Assembly (NCBI GenBank): GCA_017413085.1
Contig: JAFPVC010000006.1
Span: forward strand, 57,113 to 121,112
From: Prevotella sp.
GTDB taxonomy: Bacteria > Bacteroidota > Bacteroidia > Bacteroidales > Bacteroidaceae
DNA length: 64,000 bases
Direction: 5' to 3'
Positions 15,856 through 24,318 of the stretch are shown here, piece after piece. Below the pieces are notes generated by a model that made no database searches, was not told the origin of the DNA, and saw only the letters and a program-made list of their open reading frames with translations. Positions within the stretch are counted from its first letter, which is position 1, and every line of letters begins with the position of its first letter. Position numbers and translations under genes: made by a program.

Positions 15856-18276
15856 TTATCTTCTGAATATATACATGCGCTTTGCACCAGCAGAACCACC
15901 GCCTGTGCGCCACCTTGCCGCACCTACGCCATTGGTATATATATCATTGTCAAAGTTCTTGAAGAAGAGGTTGACATTGAAACCTGTTGTAGCAGTACCG
16001 TCTATAGCATCGGCACGGTGCATGTTCTGCTCGTCAGACGACTGTGCTGCATGCGGTGGACAAGGCTGATACATCAGTTCCGTAGCAGAGATGTTGGCAA
16101 CCTGAACGTCGAGTGTGCCAGTAAGCGTAGCGCAGTTGTCCTTGACAAGTTTGCCGAAGCTGTTACTTGTGGTGTTCCATGCATTGCCGCTGAAGATTTG
16201 GCCGTTGGTCAGGTTGTTGTTGGTTGACCAGTTGTTGTTGAAGTTGAGTTTTACAACTCCGGCAGAACCGTCAGACTTGTTCTGGGTCTCACGTATGTCG
16301 TTACCCCAGAAGCCGAGCACACGCAGGTCGTTGCTCTGCTTACAGAGAACGAAGAGGTTGTTCTCTACATTGAATACAGAACCGTCAGGTATCTGGCGCA
16401 TCTTGAAGAGAGAACCGTCGGCACGCGTATTGAAGTTGACAAGCGTATTGTTTGAGAATGTTATATTCCACGGGCCGTTGTCGCGCAGGTTCTCTGTGTT
16501 CTGTTCACCAAAGAATGCAGGGAACGGACTATCGTAGAATGTATTCTCCACTACCTTGAAGTCCTTGTAGAGGTTAGAACCAGGCTTGCTGATACCGTCA
16601 ATCCAGCAATAACCGCCGGCAGTACTGGTGTAGTAACCACAGTCATAGAAGAGGTTGTTCTTGATAAGCACGTGGTTCCATACCTTATAGTTCGGTCCCT
16701 GCTCACGAATGAAGCCGCGGACGAGACGCTTGAACGAACAGTTCTCCATCACGAGCGAGTCAAGCGTAATAGCCATACCGTCAGAGAACATGTTGAAGAA
16801 ATAGTTGCCGGAAGCTGTACCGAGTCCAGCCATCTTGTCACCTTCATTGTAACAAAGCGGGTTATCGAAGTCTATGTCATAGAATGCCAGTTTCTTCATG
16901 TAGATCTCACCAGCCTCACCAGCCTCAGGCGAACGTCCGAAGGTGAACATAGAGTAAGGACAGCCGTCCCACTGCTTACCGTCGGTACCCTGTGTGAAGA
17001 TTTTGCTCATGCCGATGCCACAGATGACGCGGGCACGCTTGCCGGCTGCAACGTCTTCAGGACGGGTGCGGAGCACGAAGCCCTTTGACGTGATGTCGTT
17101 ACCATCGAGATAGTATGTCTTTCCACCTTCAAGCTCGAAGGTCTGACCTTCAGCATAGTTGGTGTTAGAGATGAAGTCATAGAGCGTCGGTGTAAGCGGT
17201 GCTGCGTTGAAGTCAGCAGCGCGTGAGTACACCTCGGCACGCGATGCCGTCTGATTAGGAATCTCAGCTGTAGCCTGCGTAGCCATAAGTTCGTCATGCT
17301 TGAGCAGTACAGGAGGACCAGGCTGACCGTCAGAACGAGCAGTCACAGTATTATACTTGGCATCGATAGCCACCTCAACACGAGGGTCTATGGCGTCAAT
17401 CACATAAACTGAGTTGGCGGTAAGGCCGTCAATCGTGATATAGCCACGCTCAAAGTCTGCAGGAGTAAGCTCATAGTGCTTCCACTTCTCGCCCACTGTA
17501 GAATTGGGGTTACTTGGCGACGGTACGACCGTGATGATAGAATAACCCAGTGTTCCGTCATCGGCAATGTTGAAGTTCTCATAGTAGGCATCAACCTTAT
17601 CCTTGTCTACCTCTTTGGTTATCTCCACACCGTCAGCATAACCGAGAGACTGGTTCACTGTGCGGTTGAGATAAAGGGTCATGGTGGTCTCCGTGGTCTG
17701 AGCCTGGTTCACGTAGATAGCCAGAGGAGTAGGATAACGATCCTGTGTCGGGATGTTTAGATACTCCTGCCACTGGCGCAGTGTACCGCGGCCATACCAC
17801 TTTGAAGCGTGGGCGAATGAATTGGGATTGCCTATTATGTTTTCGTCCTTCTCCGAAAGTGCACGAATGCAGAAACGGTAGTTAGTTGAGTACTGCAGGT
17901 CCTTGAGCAGCAGGTCAAGCTGGTCAGGAGCGATGATGGTGTCGAGCAACAGGTCGTCTGTTCCCTGTATGCTCTCCCAAGCATCTTGTCCGCCGCTCAC
18001 CTTTGGCTGCAGTGCCATCTGTATCTGATAACCAGCACAGTTGTTCACGCCATACCAATAAAGGTGTACGGTGTTGCCGTGAGGATATGCACCGTCAAGT
18101 CCACTGTTATATGGATAGTCGGTACCCTTGCCTCGCGTGTTGTCGCAGATGAACATGGTCATGAACTGCCTGTCGGTATTTGACGACAAGCTGTCGTCGT
18201 CCTTACAGGAACCCACCGTCATGGCCGTGCCCGCAACCGCGATCAGAAGCATGATTTTATTCAATATCTTTTTCAT
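15856..18276 (-). CDS. Surface lipoprotein with fibronectin-like and pectate-lyase-like beta-helix parts (DUF4957/DUF5123 type)
   Basis: This is an 806-residue lipoprotein with a lipobox at GSCKDDD after a hydrophobic signal. The first half (about residues 40-330) contains Ig/fibronectin-like strands (HLYWYGVNNCAGYQIQM, and LQYSTNYRFCIRALSEKDEN). The second half reads as a right-handed beta-helix (MKKLAFYDIDFDNPL, then LDSLVMENCSFKRLVRGF, HVLIKNNLFYDCGYY, VVENTFYDSPFP, ITFSNNTLVNF), as in proteins annotated DUF4957/DUF5123. Such proteins usually follow SusD in polysaccharide-utilisation loci and probably bind or process glycans; no catalytic residues can be assigned. The C-terminal SAGAKRMYIFRR is short and basic. 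It begins 33 nt after the susD-like stop codon. Confidence 0.78.
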   Translation of the reverse strand: MKKILNKIMLLIAVAGTAMTVGSCKDDDSLSSNTDRQFMTMFICDNTRGKGTDYPYNSGLDGAYPHGNTVHLYWYGVNNCAGYQIQMALQPKVSGGQDAWESIQGTDDLLLDTIIAPDQLDLLLKDLQYSTNYRFCIRALSEKDENIIGNPNSFAHASKWYGRGTLRQWQEYLNIPTQDRYPTPLAIYVNQAQTTETTMTLYLNRTVNQSLGYADGVEITKEVDKDKVDAYYENFNIADDGTLGYSIITVVPSPSNPNSTVGEKWKHYELTPADFERGYITIDGLTANSVYVIDAIDPRVEVAIDAKYNTVTARSDGQPGPPVLLKHDELMATQATAEIPNQTASRAEVYSRAADFNAAPLTPTLYDFISNTNYAEGQTFELEGGKTYYLDGNDITSKGFVLRTRPEDVAAGKRARVICGIGMSKIFTQGTDGKQWDGCPYSMFTFGRSPEAGEAGEIYMKKLAFYDIDFDNPLCYNEGDKMAGLGTASGNYFFNMFSDGMAITLDSLVMENCSFKRLVRGFIREQGPNYKVWNHVLIKNNLFYDCGYYTSTAGGYCWIDGISKPGSNLYKDFKVVENTFYDSPFPAFFGEQNTENLRDNGPWNITFSNNTLVNFNTRADGSLFKMRQIPDGSVFNVENNLFVLCKQSNDLRVLGFWGNDIRETQNKSDGSAGVVKLNFNNNWSTNNNLTNGQIFSGNAWNTTSNSFGKLVKDNCATLTGTLDVQVANISATELMYQPCPPHAAQSSDEQNMHRADAIDGTATTGFNVNLFFKNFDNDIYTNGVGAARWRTGGGSAGAKRMYIFRR

Positions 18277-18309
18277 AAATATCTTGCGTATTGATGTTGT
18301 GAGTAGTTA

Positions 18310-20472
18310 TTAATAACCGTAATAGTTCTTGTAAACGCCGCCGCTGCGCTGTATCACAGTACGTGGATACGGCAGTATGTAGCGTACGACTGGCAGGTCT
18401 TCAACAGCCGGTATCGTAGACGGGAACTGCACCTGCGCACCGTCGCGAATAATCCAGATGTTGTTGTTGCCGTCAGCAAGGATGTAACCGTAGAAAGAGT
18501 TCTTACACTCGTTCTTAACGCGACCATTGCTGCTGTCGCCCCATCCCGTGTAGAATGACGTGGTAGCCCAACCGTCAGCTGAGAATCCACCACGTGTAAT
18601 CTGGGATGTTACAGGCTTCTGTGCAGGCTTGTATGGATTGTAGATACGTGCACTTGGCAATGATTGGTTCGGATACATCAACAGTGTATTAAACGGAGCC
18701 TCTTTATCATGCACATAGCCATAGAGCTGTGCAGCAAACATTTTGTGTGCATAAGCCTGCTGTGTTGCATTGCCTTCGGTAATGTAGTAACGATGATAGT
18801 ACACGTTGCCAGGAAGGTTGTCAATGTATGCTATGCCGTCGTGCTCGTTGATGGCATCCTCATAGCCGGTCATACCGATAGAGTTCTGTGCCGATACAGA
18901 GTAGTAGCGCAGGAAGCTGTAGACAATCTCCTCTGCATAGGTGTTTGTACGGACGAGGTCACGCCAGCGGCTGTTCTCGCCGGCAAACTCCCACTTGCGC
19001 TCATCAAGCACTGCCTTCTGGAAGGCTTCCTTTGATGCAGTAGCCTCTGAAATGAAATCAGGGTCACCCTGAGGGAACGCACGGTTATGAACTTGCTCCA
19101 GACACTCAACAGCCTCTTCCGTAGGTCCGTCGTTCAGTTCGTTGTCAGCCTCGGCATACATCAGCAGCACGTCAGCATAACGCAGATACGGATAGTTAAT
19201 ACCGGTAGAACCCTCTGAGGTGCTTCCGAGTGCAGAACCCTCAGCCGTCCAGAGCTTAGACCACTTGTTGTTGAAGAGTTTGTAATTGTCTTTCACGATA
19301 ACCAGTGAGTCACGCTGCTGTCCTGATACCTTGTCAATGACGTAGGTGTAAGACCAAAGTCCGTTGACGAACTCGCGGCGACGGTCACCATCACGGAAGA
19401 GATAGCGGTAGAGGGCATTCAGTCCTACGCTACCGCCACACTTACCCCATGGGCCGGTGGTAGATCCCTCGTATGAGTTGTAGGCAGGACCCTGAATGTA
19501 ACCTATGTTACCCGTTGACATCTTTGCGAACGGAAGTTCGAAGATTGGGTCGTCATCGTTAACCAACTGATAGTTACACTCATTAACGAACACATCCTGA
19601 TACTCCTGCTTCAGACTGTGAGTTCTAGAGTTGATTACCTCAGCAGCATATTCGCGTGCAATCTCATAGTATTCCTTGTAGTTGGCAGGGCGCTCCATCT
19701 TACCATAGCTGGTACTGCTGCCTGCAACAGGACGCAGTGAATAACCGCCCGCAGTAAGAGCAATACGGGCAATGAGACCCTGTGCAAACTCCTTTGAGCA
19801 ACGCTCTACAGTAACGCCCGAGGTGTTCGACATATAAGGCGCAGCCTTCTTCAGGTCAGCAATGAGTGAATCCTGAATGTCCTTACGGTCAAAGACTGGA
19901 ATGGTAGTTGCACCGCGCTCCGTTGTAGGAACGAAAGTGAAAGGCACGTCGCCGAACATCACCACGAGGTCGTGGTAAATCATGGCGCGCAAGCACTTGG
20001 CCTCGCCTATCCACTGCATCATTTCCGGGTCAAGCTCTTTCTGGCCGTCCTCGCCTATCACGTAGTTGCCAGACTGATTACGGCTGTAGACCAAGTCGGA
20101 AGCCTCTGCAGAATAGATGAACTTGTTTGCATACTCTATAAGGTTATATGCAGCAGTCCAGAACTTGAGTATGTCGCCACCCTGCTCGTCGCAGTCGAAA
20201 CGCTGATAAGCGGTATGCGAGTGCTGGTCAGAGGTGTAGATCGTCATGTCCACATCGCTGTTCAGCTGGAACTTGCTGAAGTATGCGTCACCATAGAGGT
20301 TACCCACTATAGCCTGGGCATACACGCCGTTAAGCGCACGCGTCACCTCGCTCTTCATGCTGAACACGAATTCAGGGTCATAAGAAGACGGAGCCTCCAC
20401 GTCCAGATATTTGTCACAAGCCGTCAATGACAACGCAGCAGTGACAGAAAGCAAAATATTTCTAATTTTCAT
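18310..20472 (-). CDS. SusD/RagB family nutrient-binding outer membrane lipoprotein
   Basis: This is a 720-residue SusD homologue. It has a signal sequence and lipobox (SLTACDKYLDVEAP). The SusD N-terminal region follows (ALNGVYAQAIVGNLYGD), then the helical TPR-like part (IGEAKCLRAMIYHDLVVMFG with VPFTFVP, the hallmark R-A-x-x-Y/H-x-x-L segment). The C-terminal RagB region includes YPYLRYADVLLMYAEADNE and DERKWEFAGENSRWRDLVRT. These proteins form the lid of the SusC transporter and capture oligosaccharides at the cell surface. It starts 34 nt after the SusC gene. It is longer than average for SusD (often 500-600 residues). Confidence 0.96.
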   Translation of the reverse strand: MKIRNILLSVTAALSLTACDKYLDVEAPSSYDPEFVFSMKSEVTRALNGVYAQAIVGNLYGDAYFSKFQLNSDVDMTIYTSDQHSHTAYQRFDCDEQGGDILKFWTAAYNLIEYANKFIYSAEASDLVYSRNQSGNYVIGEDGQKELDPEMMQWIGEAKCLRAMIYHDLVVMFGDVPFTFVPTTERGATTIPVFDRKDIQDSLIADLKKAAPYMSNTSGVTVERCSKEFAQGLIARIALTAGGYSLRPVAGSSTSYGKMERPANYKEYYEIAREYAAEVINSRTHSLKQEYQDVFVNECNYQLVNDDDPIFELPFAKMSTGNIGYIQGPAYNSYEGSTTGPWGKCGGSVGLNALYRYLFRDGDRRREFVNGLWSYTYVIDKVSGQQRDSLVIVKDNYKLFNNKWSKLWTAEGSALGSTSEGSTGINYPYLRYADVLLMYAEADNELNDGPTEEAVECLEQVHNRAFPQGDPDFISEATASKEAFQKAVLDERKWEFAGENSRWRDLVRTNTYAEEIVYSFLRYYSVSAQNSIGMTGYEDAINEHDGIAYIDNLPGNVYYHRYYITEGNATQQAYAHKMFAAQLYGYVHDKEAPFNTLLMYPNQSLPSARIYNPYKPAQKPVTSQITRGGFSADGWATTSFYTGWGDSSNGRVKNECKNSFYGYILADGNNNIWIIRDGAQVQFPSTIPAVEDLPVVRYILPYPRTVIQRSGGVYKNYYGY

Positions 20473-20506
20473 ATCTTTAATTCTTCTTTTAATCTATGTG
20501 AGACTC

Positions 20507-23500
20507 TTAGAATGTAATGTTGGTACCAAATGAGAATGTACGTGAACGCGGATAGCGGTTGTAGTCCATACCGCAGGTAAGACCGGTCTGTATGTCAACC
20601 TCAGGGTCATAGCCTGAGTAGCTCGTGATGATGAACAGGTTGCTTGCCGAAACATAGAAGCGAGCCTTGGAGATGCCAGCCTTCTGTGTAATCTTCTTAG
20701 GCAGCGTGTAACCTATCGTAAGGTCAGAGCAACGCAGGAACGAACCGTCCTCAATGAAGTAAGAGTTGGTTATCTTCTTTGTCACGTCAGTCGGGTTCCA
20801 CAGTGTGCGTCCCTGGTTGGCCTGCTTGTAGATTTCCGTACCACCGTCTACATAGTAGAGACGGTAGAGGATATCACCCGGTGTGCCGGTGAGCGAACCG
20901 TCAAGGTCGTTATACTGCCAGCAGTCTGCATACTTGGCGAGGACATTATAGAACTTGTTCTTGTTGCCCTCAGATGATGACAGAGTGTAAGCCGTAGCGT
21001 TGTTGATGTCGAAGTCGAGCATATAAGTGAAGTTGGCTGTAAAGTCAAAGTCCTTCCACTGTCCGCTCAGACCGAAACCACCCTGTATCTTCGGGTTTGT
21101 ATTACCGATGACGGTACGATCATTTTCTGTGATGCGTCCGTCGCCGTCAAGGTCCTTGAACTTAATCTTACCAGGCAGCGTAGCAATACCGCTGTTTGAA
21201 GAACCGCTCACGTCGTTGATTACTGTAACATAACCGTCAGCGCGTGGGCCGATGCTGCGCGAGGTATTGTTGTCGGTTGCACTTGAACCCCAAGGCAGTG
21301 CGATGTAGTTGTTCAATGGATCGAAGTAGAACTCATCGAACTGATACAAACCGTCATATACAAAACCATAGATAAGGCCTACCTCGTCGCCTACCTTCAG
21401 GCAGTAGTCGTTATAGTCAGACTTCCAGCGGCTGTTGCTCTCCCATACCACGTTGTCCACGCCGTTGAGCTTGTCAATCTTCTTCTTGTTCCATCCGAAG
21501 TTGATGTTTGCAGACAGCACATAGTCCTTGCCGCGCAGGATGTCGCCAGAGACAGAGAACTCAATACCCTTGTTCGTAACCTGACCGATGTTCTGCATCT
21601 GACTGTCATATCCGAGTGTCGGGTCGAGGTAGCTCTTGTAGAGCAGGTCACGTGTGGTATTCCAGTAGAACTCTGGTGTGATAGTTAGGCGTCCACCAAA
21701 GAGTGAGATGTCAGCTGCAATGTTGCGTGTAACGGTTGTCTCCCACTTAATCTTGCCGTTCTGGAACTTGCTACCGCCATTATTGCCGTAGTATTTCTCG
21801 CCATACTGTGTCTGTTCGCCGAAGCCTGGGCCGCCAGTTGAGTTAATCTGGTAGAGCACACGCCACATATCACTGTCGATGCGGTTGTTACCCGAAAGAC
21901 CGATGGCAGCACGCAGTTTCAACTGATCTATCCACTCATACTGCTTCATGAACTCTTCCTCGCTGATTACCCATGCACCGGACACAGATGGGAACCACCC
22001 CCACTGATAGCCAGGAGCGAACTTAGTAGAACCGTCAGCACGGAGCGTAGCGGCAAGCAGGTAGCGGTGCTTATAGTTGTAGCTGACCTGTCCGAAGAAA
22101 GAAGCCGTACGGTCTGACGTGTTAAGCGTAGTCTCCGTCTTGTATGGAGTACCGAAGCCCATGTTGTTCCAAGCCTCACGAGCTGTGAAGTTGAATGGGA
22201 AGAGGTGGGCTGTCTGGTAGTGTTTGCGAGTCTGCGAATGGTTGATTTCCTGACCGAGCAGGAACGACCAATTGTGCTTCTGGTCAACAGAGAAGTTGTA
22301 GTTGGCCGTATTAGTCCACACATAAGAGAACTTCTTGTTGTCGTCAAGCTGAGCAAGCGGCAGGTTTTGGTGCTCGTTCTTCGAGCCCTCGTCGGTCAGT
22401 CCACCCCAGAAGCGGCTCTGATCCTGCCACTGCAGACCTATGGTAGCCTCGGTGCGCAGTGTGAGTCCCTTGATGGGCTTCCATTCGAGCGAGAGGCCGT
22501 TGGTATATGTATAGGTATGCTTGATGAGCTGGTTGATGGCGATATCATTCTTCGGGTTGGTATAGGTGAAGAGATTCTCCTCATTAGGATCGGCGTATGA
22601 TGCGTCGATGTAGCCGAACTCACGCAGTCCGTTGGTAGGACGATACCTCAGCACGTCGATGATACCACCTGTACCGATATTGTCACCGCCGGCACCCTCG
22701 TCACGACGGAAGGTGAACTTAGGATTGAACTGCATGGTGAGCTTCGGAGAAATCTCAACGTTTGTCTTCACGTTGAGGTTGGTGCGGCGCACGCCCGAAC
22801 CGAGAATGATACCCTTGTCCTCACTGTTGGTGAGCGAGATGTTGAACTTCACCTTGTCAGAACCACCACCCACGGTGAAGTTTGACGAATAGTTCAACGG
22901 TGTCTCTCCCATTACCTCGTCCTGCCAGTCGTGGCTTGGCAGCGTAGAATACATGTCGAGGTCGTATGGGTTACCGAAGTTTGAACGGAAGAACTTACCG
23001 TTGCTTGAGCGGGTACCGTCACACTGGTGCCACTGATACTGGTAGTTGACGAACTGCTGTGCATTCATCAGGTCGAGTTTCTTTGCCAGATGGCTCACGC
23101 TGAGGTTTCCGTTGAACGACACAGTCACCTTGCCGGCCTGTGCCGACTTCGTGGTTACTACGACAACGCCGTTGCCACCCTTCGCACCATATATAGCGGT
23201 AAGAGAGGCATCCTTCAGAATGTCGATAGAAGCAATGTCGGTAGGAGGAATGTCGTTGATGTTGCTTACCTGGAAGCCGTCCACAATATAGAGCGGTTCA
23301 TTGGTCTGGGTGATTGACGTACCGCCGCGCACGCGGATGTTTACGTCGGCACCCGGCTGACCGTCGACCGTGGTCACCTGCACACCTGACACCTTACCCT
23401 GCAGGGCAACGGCAGCCGATGTAACAGGCACGATAGCCAGCTTTGCACCGCTTACCGAACCCACAGAACCCGTAAGGTCCTTACGTGCCTTGCTGGTATA

Positions 23501-23833
23501 GCCGATGGCCACTACCTCGTTAAGCGTGGTGGCATCATCCTCAAGGACGACATCTACTGATGACTTGCCACTTACCTTAACTGTTGCAGTCTTCATACCA
23601 ATGTATGAAATCTGCAAGTCGTGAGACGTTGAAGACATCTTAATGGTGAAGTTACCGTCAAAGTCGGTCACGGTACCGTTCTGCGTACCCTTCTCCATGA
23701 CGGTTGCACCGATAACCGGCTCACCCAAGTTGTCCTTAACGTTTCCCGTCACTGTCTGCGCCTGCAATGATGCACACAGCAACAGCAGTATGCCCACGAG
23801 CGCATAGCGAACGTTTTTGATTTTTTCAGACAT
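20507..23833 (-). CDS. SusC/RagA family TonB-linked outer membrane transporter
   Basis: This is a 1108-residue TonB-dependent transporter. After a signal peptide it has a carboxypeptidase-D-like domain (TGNVKDNLGEPVIGATVMEK and GTVTDFDGNFTIK), then a TonB-box-like stretch (TLNEVVAIGY). The plug follows (IRVRGGTSITQTNEPLYIVD and IDILKDASLTAIYGAKGGNG), then a long 22-strand barrel ending in RSRTFSFGTNITF. It pairs with the SusD-like lipoprotein downstream to import glycan oligomers or other nutrients into the periplasm. It is the first gene of the five-gene minus-strand operon. No hybrid two-component or ECF sigma regulator lies next to it, so the controlling factor is elsewhere. Confidence 0.97.
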   Translation of the reverse strand: MSEKIKNVRYALVGILLLLCASLQAQTVTGNVKDNLGEPVIGATVMEKGTQNGTVTDFDGNFTIKMSSTSHDLQISYIGMKTATVKVSGKSSVDVVLEDDATTLNEVVAIGYTSKARKDLTGSVGSVSGAKLAIVPVTSAAVALQGKVSGVQVTTVDGQPGADVNIRVRGGTSITQTNEPLYIVDGFQVSNINDIPPTDIASIDILKDASLTAIYGAKGGNGVVVVTTKSAQAGKVTVSFNGNLSVSHLAKKLDLMNAQQFVNYQYQWHQCDGTRSSNGKFFRSNFGNPYDLDMYSTLPSHDWQDEVMGETPLNYSSNFTVGGGSDKVKFNISLTNSEDKGIILGSGVRRTNLNVKTNVEISPKLTMQFNPKFTFRRDEGAGGDNIGTGGIIDVLRYRPTNGLREFGYIDASYADPNEENLFTYTNPKNDIAINQLIKHTYTYTNGLSLEWKPIKGLTLRTEATIGLQWQDQSRFWGGLTDEGSKNEHQNLPLAQLDDNKKFSYVWTNTANYNFSVDQKHNWSFLLGQEINHSQTRKHYQTAHLFPFNFTAREAWNNMGFGTPYKTETTLNTSDRTASFFGQVSYNYKHRYLLAATLRADGSTKFAPGYQWGWFPSVSGAWVISEEEFMKQYEWIDQLKLRAAIGLSGNNRIDSDMWRVLYQINSTGGPGFGEQTQYGEKYYGNNGGSKFQNGKIKWETTVTRNIAADISLFGGRLTITPEFYWNTTRDLLYKSYLDPTLGYDSQMQNIGQVTNKGIEFSVSGDILRGKDYVLSANINFGWNKKKIDKLNGVDNVVWESNSRWKSDYNDYCLKVGDEVGLIYGFVYDGLYQFDEFYFDPLNNYIALPWGSSATDNNTSRSIGPRADGYVTVINDVSGSSNSGIATLPGKIKFKDLDGDGRITENDRTVIGNTNPKIQGGFGLSGQWKDFDFTANFTYMLDFDINNATAYTLSSSEGNKNKFYNVLAKYADCWQYNDLDGSLTGTPGDILYRLYYVDGGTEIYKQANQGRTLWNPTDVTKKITNSYFIEDGSFLRCSDLTIGYTLPKKITQKAGISKARFYVSASNLFIITSYSGYDPEVDIQTGLTCGMDYNRYPRSRTFSFGTNITF

Positions 23834-23995
23834 AGTTAGAATTTCGTTTAGTATAATTATTGTTGTTGATCGAAATGGATTTGTCTTTGCTTACGTCTCT
23901 GCAAAAGATTCGTTTTTATTAACGCAAAAGATTCTATTTTAAATTATATTAGTTTTTCAACTATAGGCGGTTTTGTCCAATATAGAATTTCGGCA

Positions 23996-24003
23996 CAAAG
24001 TTA
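23996..24003 (-). promoter_or_regulatory. Candidate -7 box for the susC operon
   Basis: The minus strand reads TAACTTTG about 160 nt upstream of the SusC start codon. No good -33 box is seen. The long A/T-rich leader between this site and the start contains no gene. Confidence 0.45.
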
Positions 24004-24273
24004 AACAAAAATTGACAAATATTAAGTCTCAACATTATTAATTTTTGTTAATAAATGTTCCTTATTCCCTTTTTTTACTCATCATGGTACTATTCTACCC
24101 TCTGCGAGGCATAATTTTACACCCAATTTTTATTAAAAACACAAAAAAAGCATAAAACGGCAATGAAACATGAAAGCATTCTGACAAAACTGTGAAAACC
24201 GCTTTATGTCAAGGAATATTGCATAAGCGGAATGTTTCAACGTAATTAATTACTGCTTTTACCTATTTTTTAT

Positions 24274-24281
24274 TACCTTTG
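24274..24281 (+). promoter_or_regulatory. Candidate -7 box for the S46 peptidase gene
   Basis: TACCTTTG lies 37 nt before the start codon. No matching -33 box is apparent. Confidence 0.55.
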
Positions 24282-24318
24282 CACCCCGAAAAGAAACTCT
24301 ACAGAACAAAACACCATC

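Larger units (their letters stand above)
23834..24318. other. Divergent intergenic region between susC operon and S46 peptidase gene
   Basis: This 485-bp A/T-rich region separates divergent transcripts. Apart from the two candidate -7 boxes (23996-24003 minus, 24274-24281 plus) I see no gene, strong hairpin or repeat. Its length leaves room for binding of a regulator of the Sus-type operon. Confidence 0.6.
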
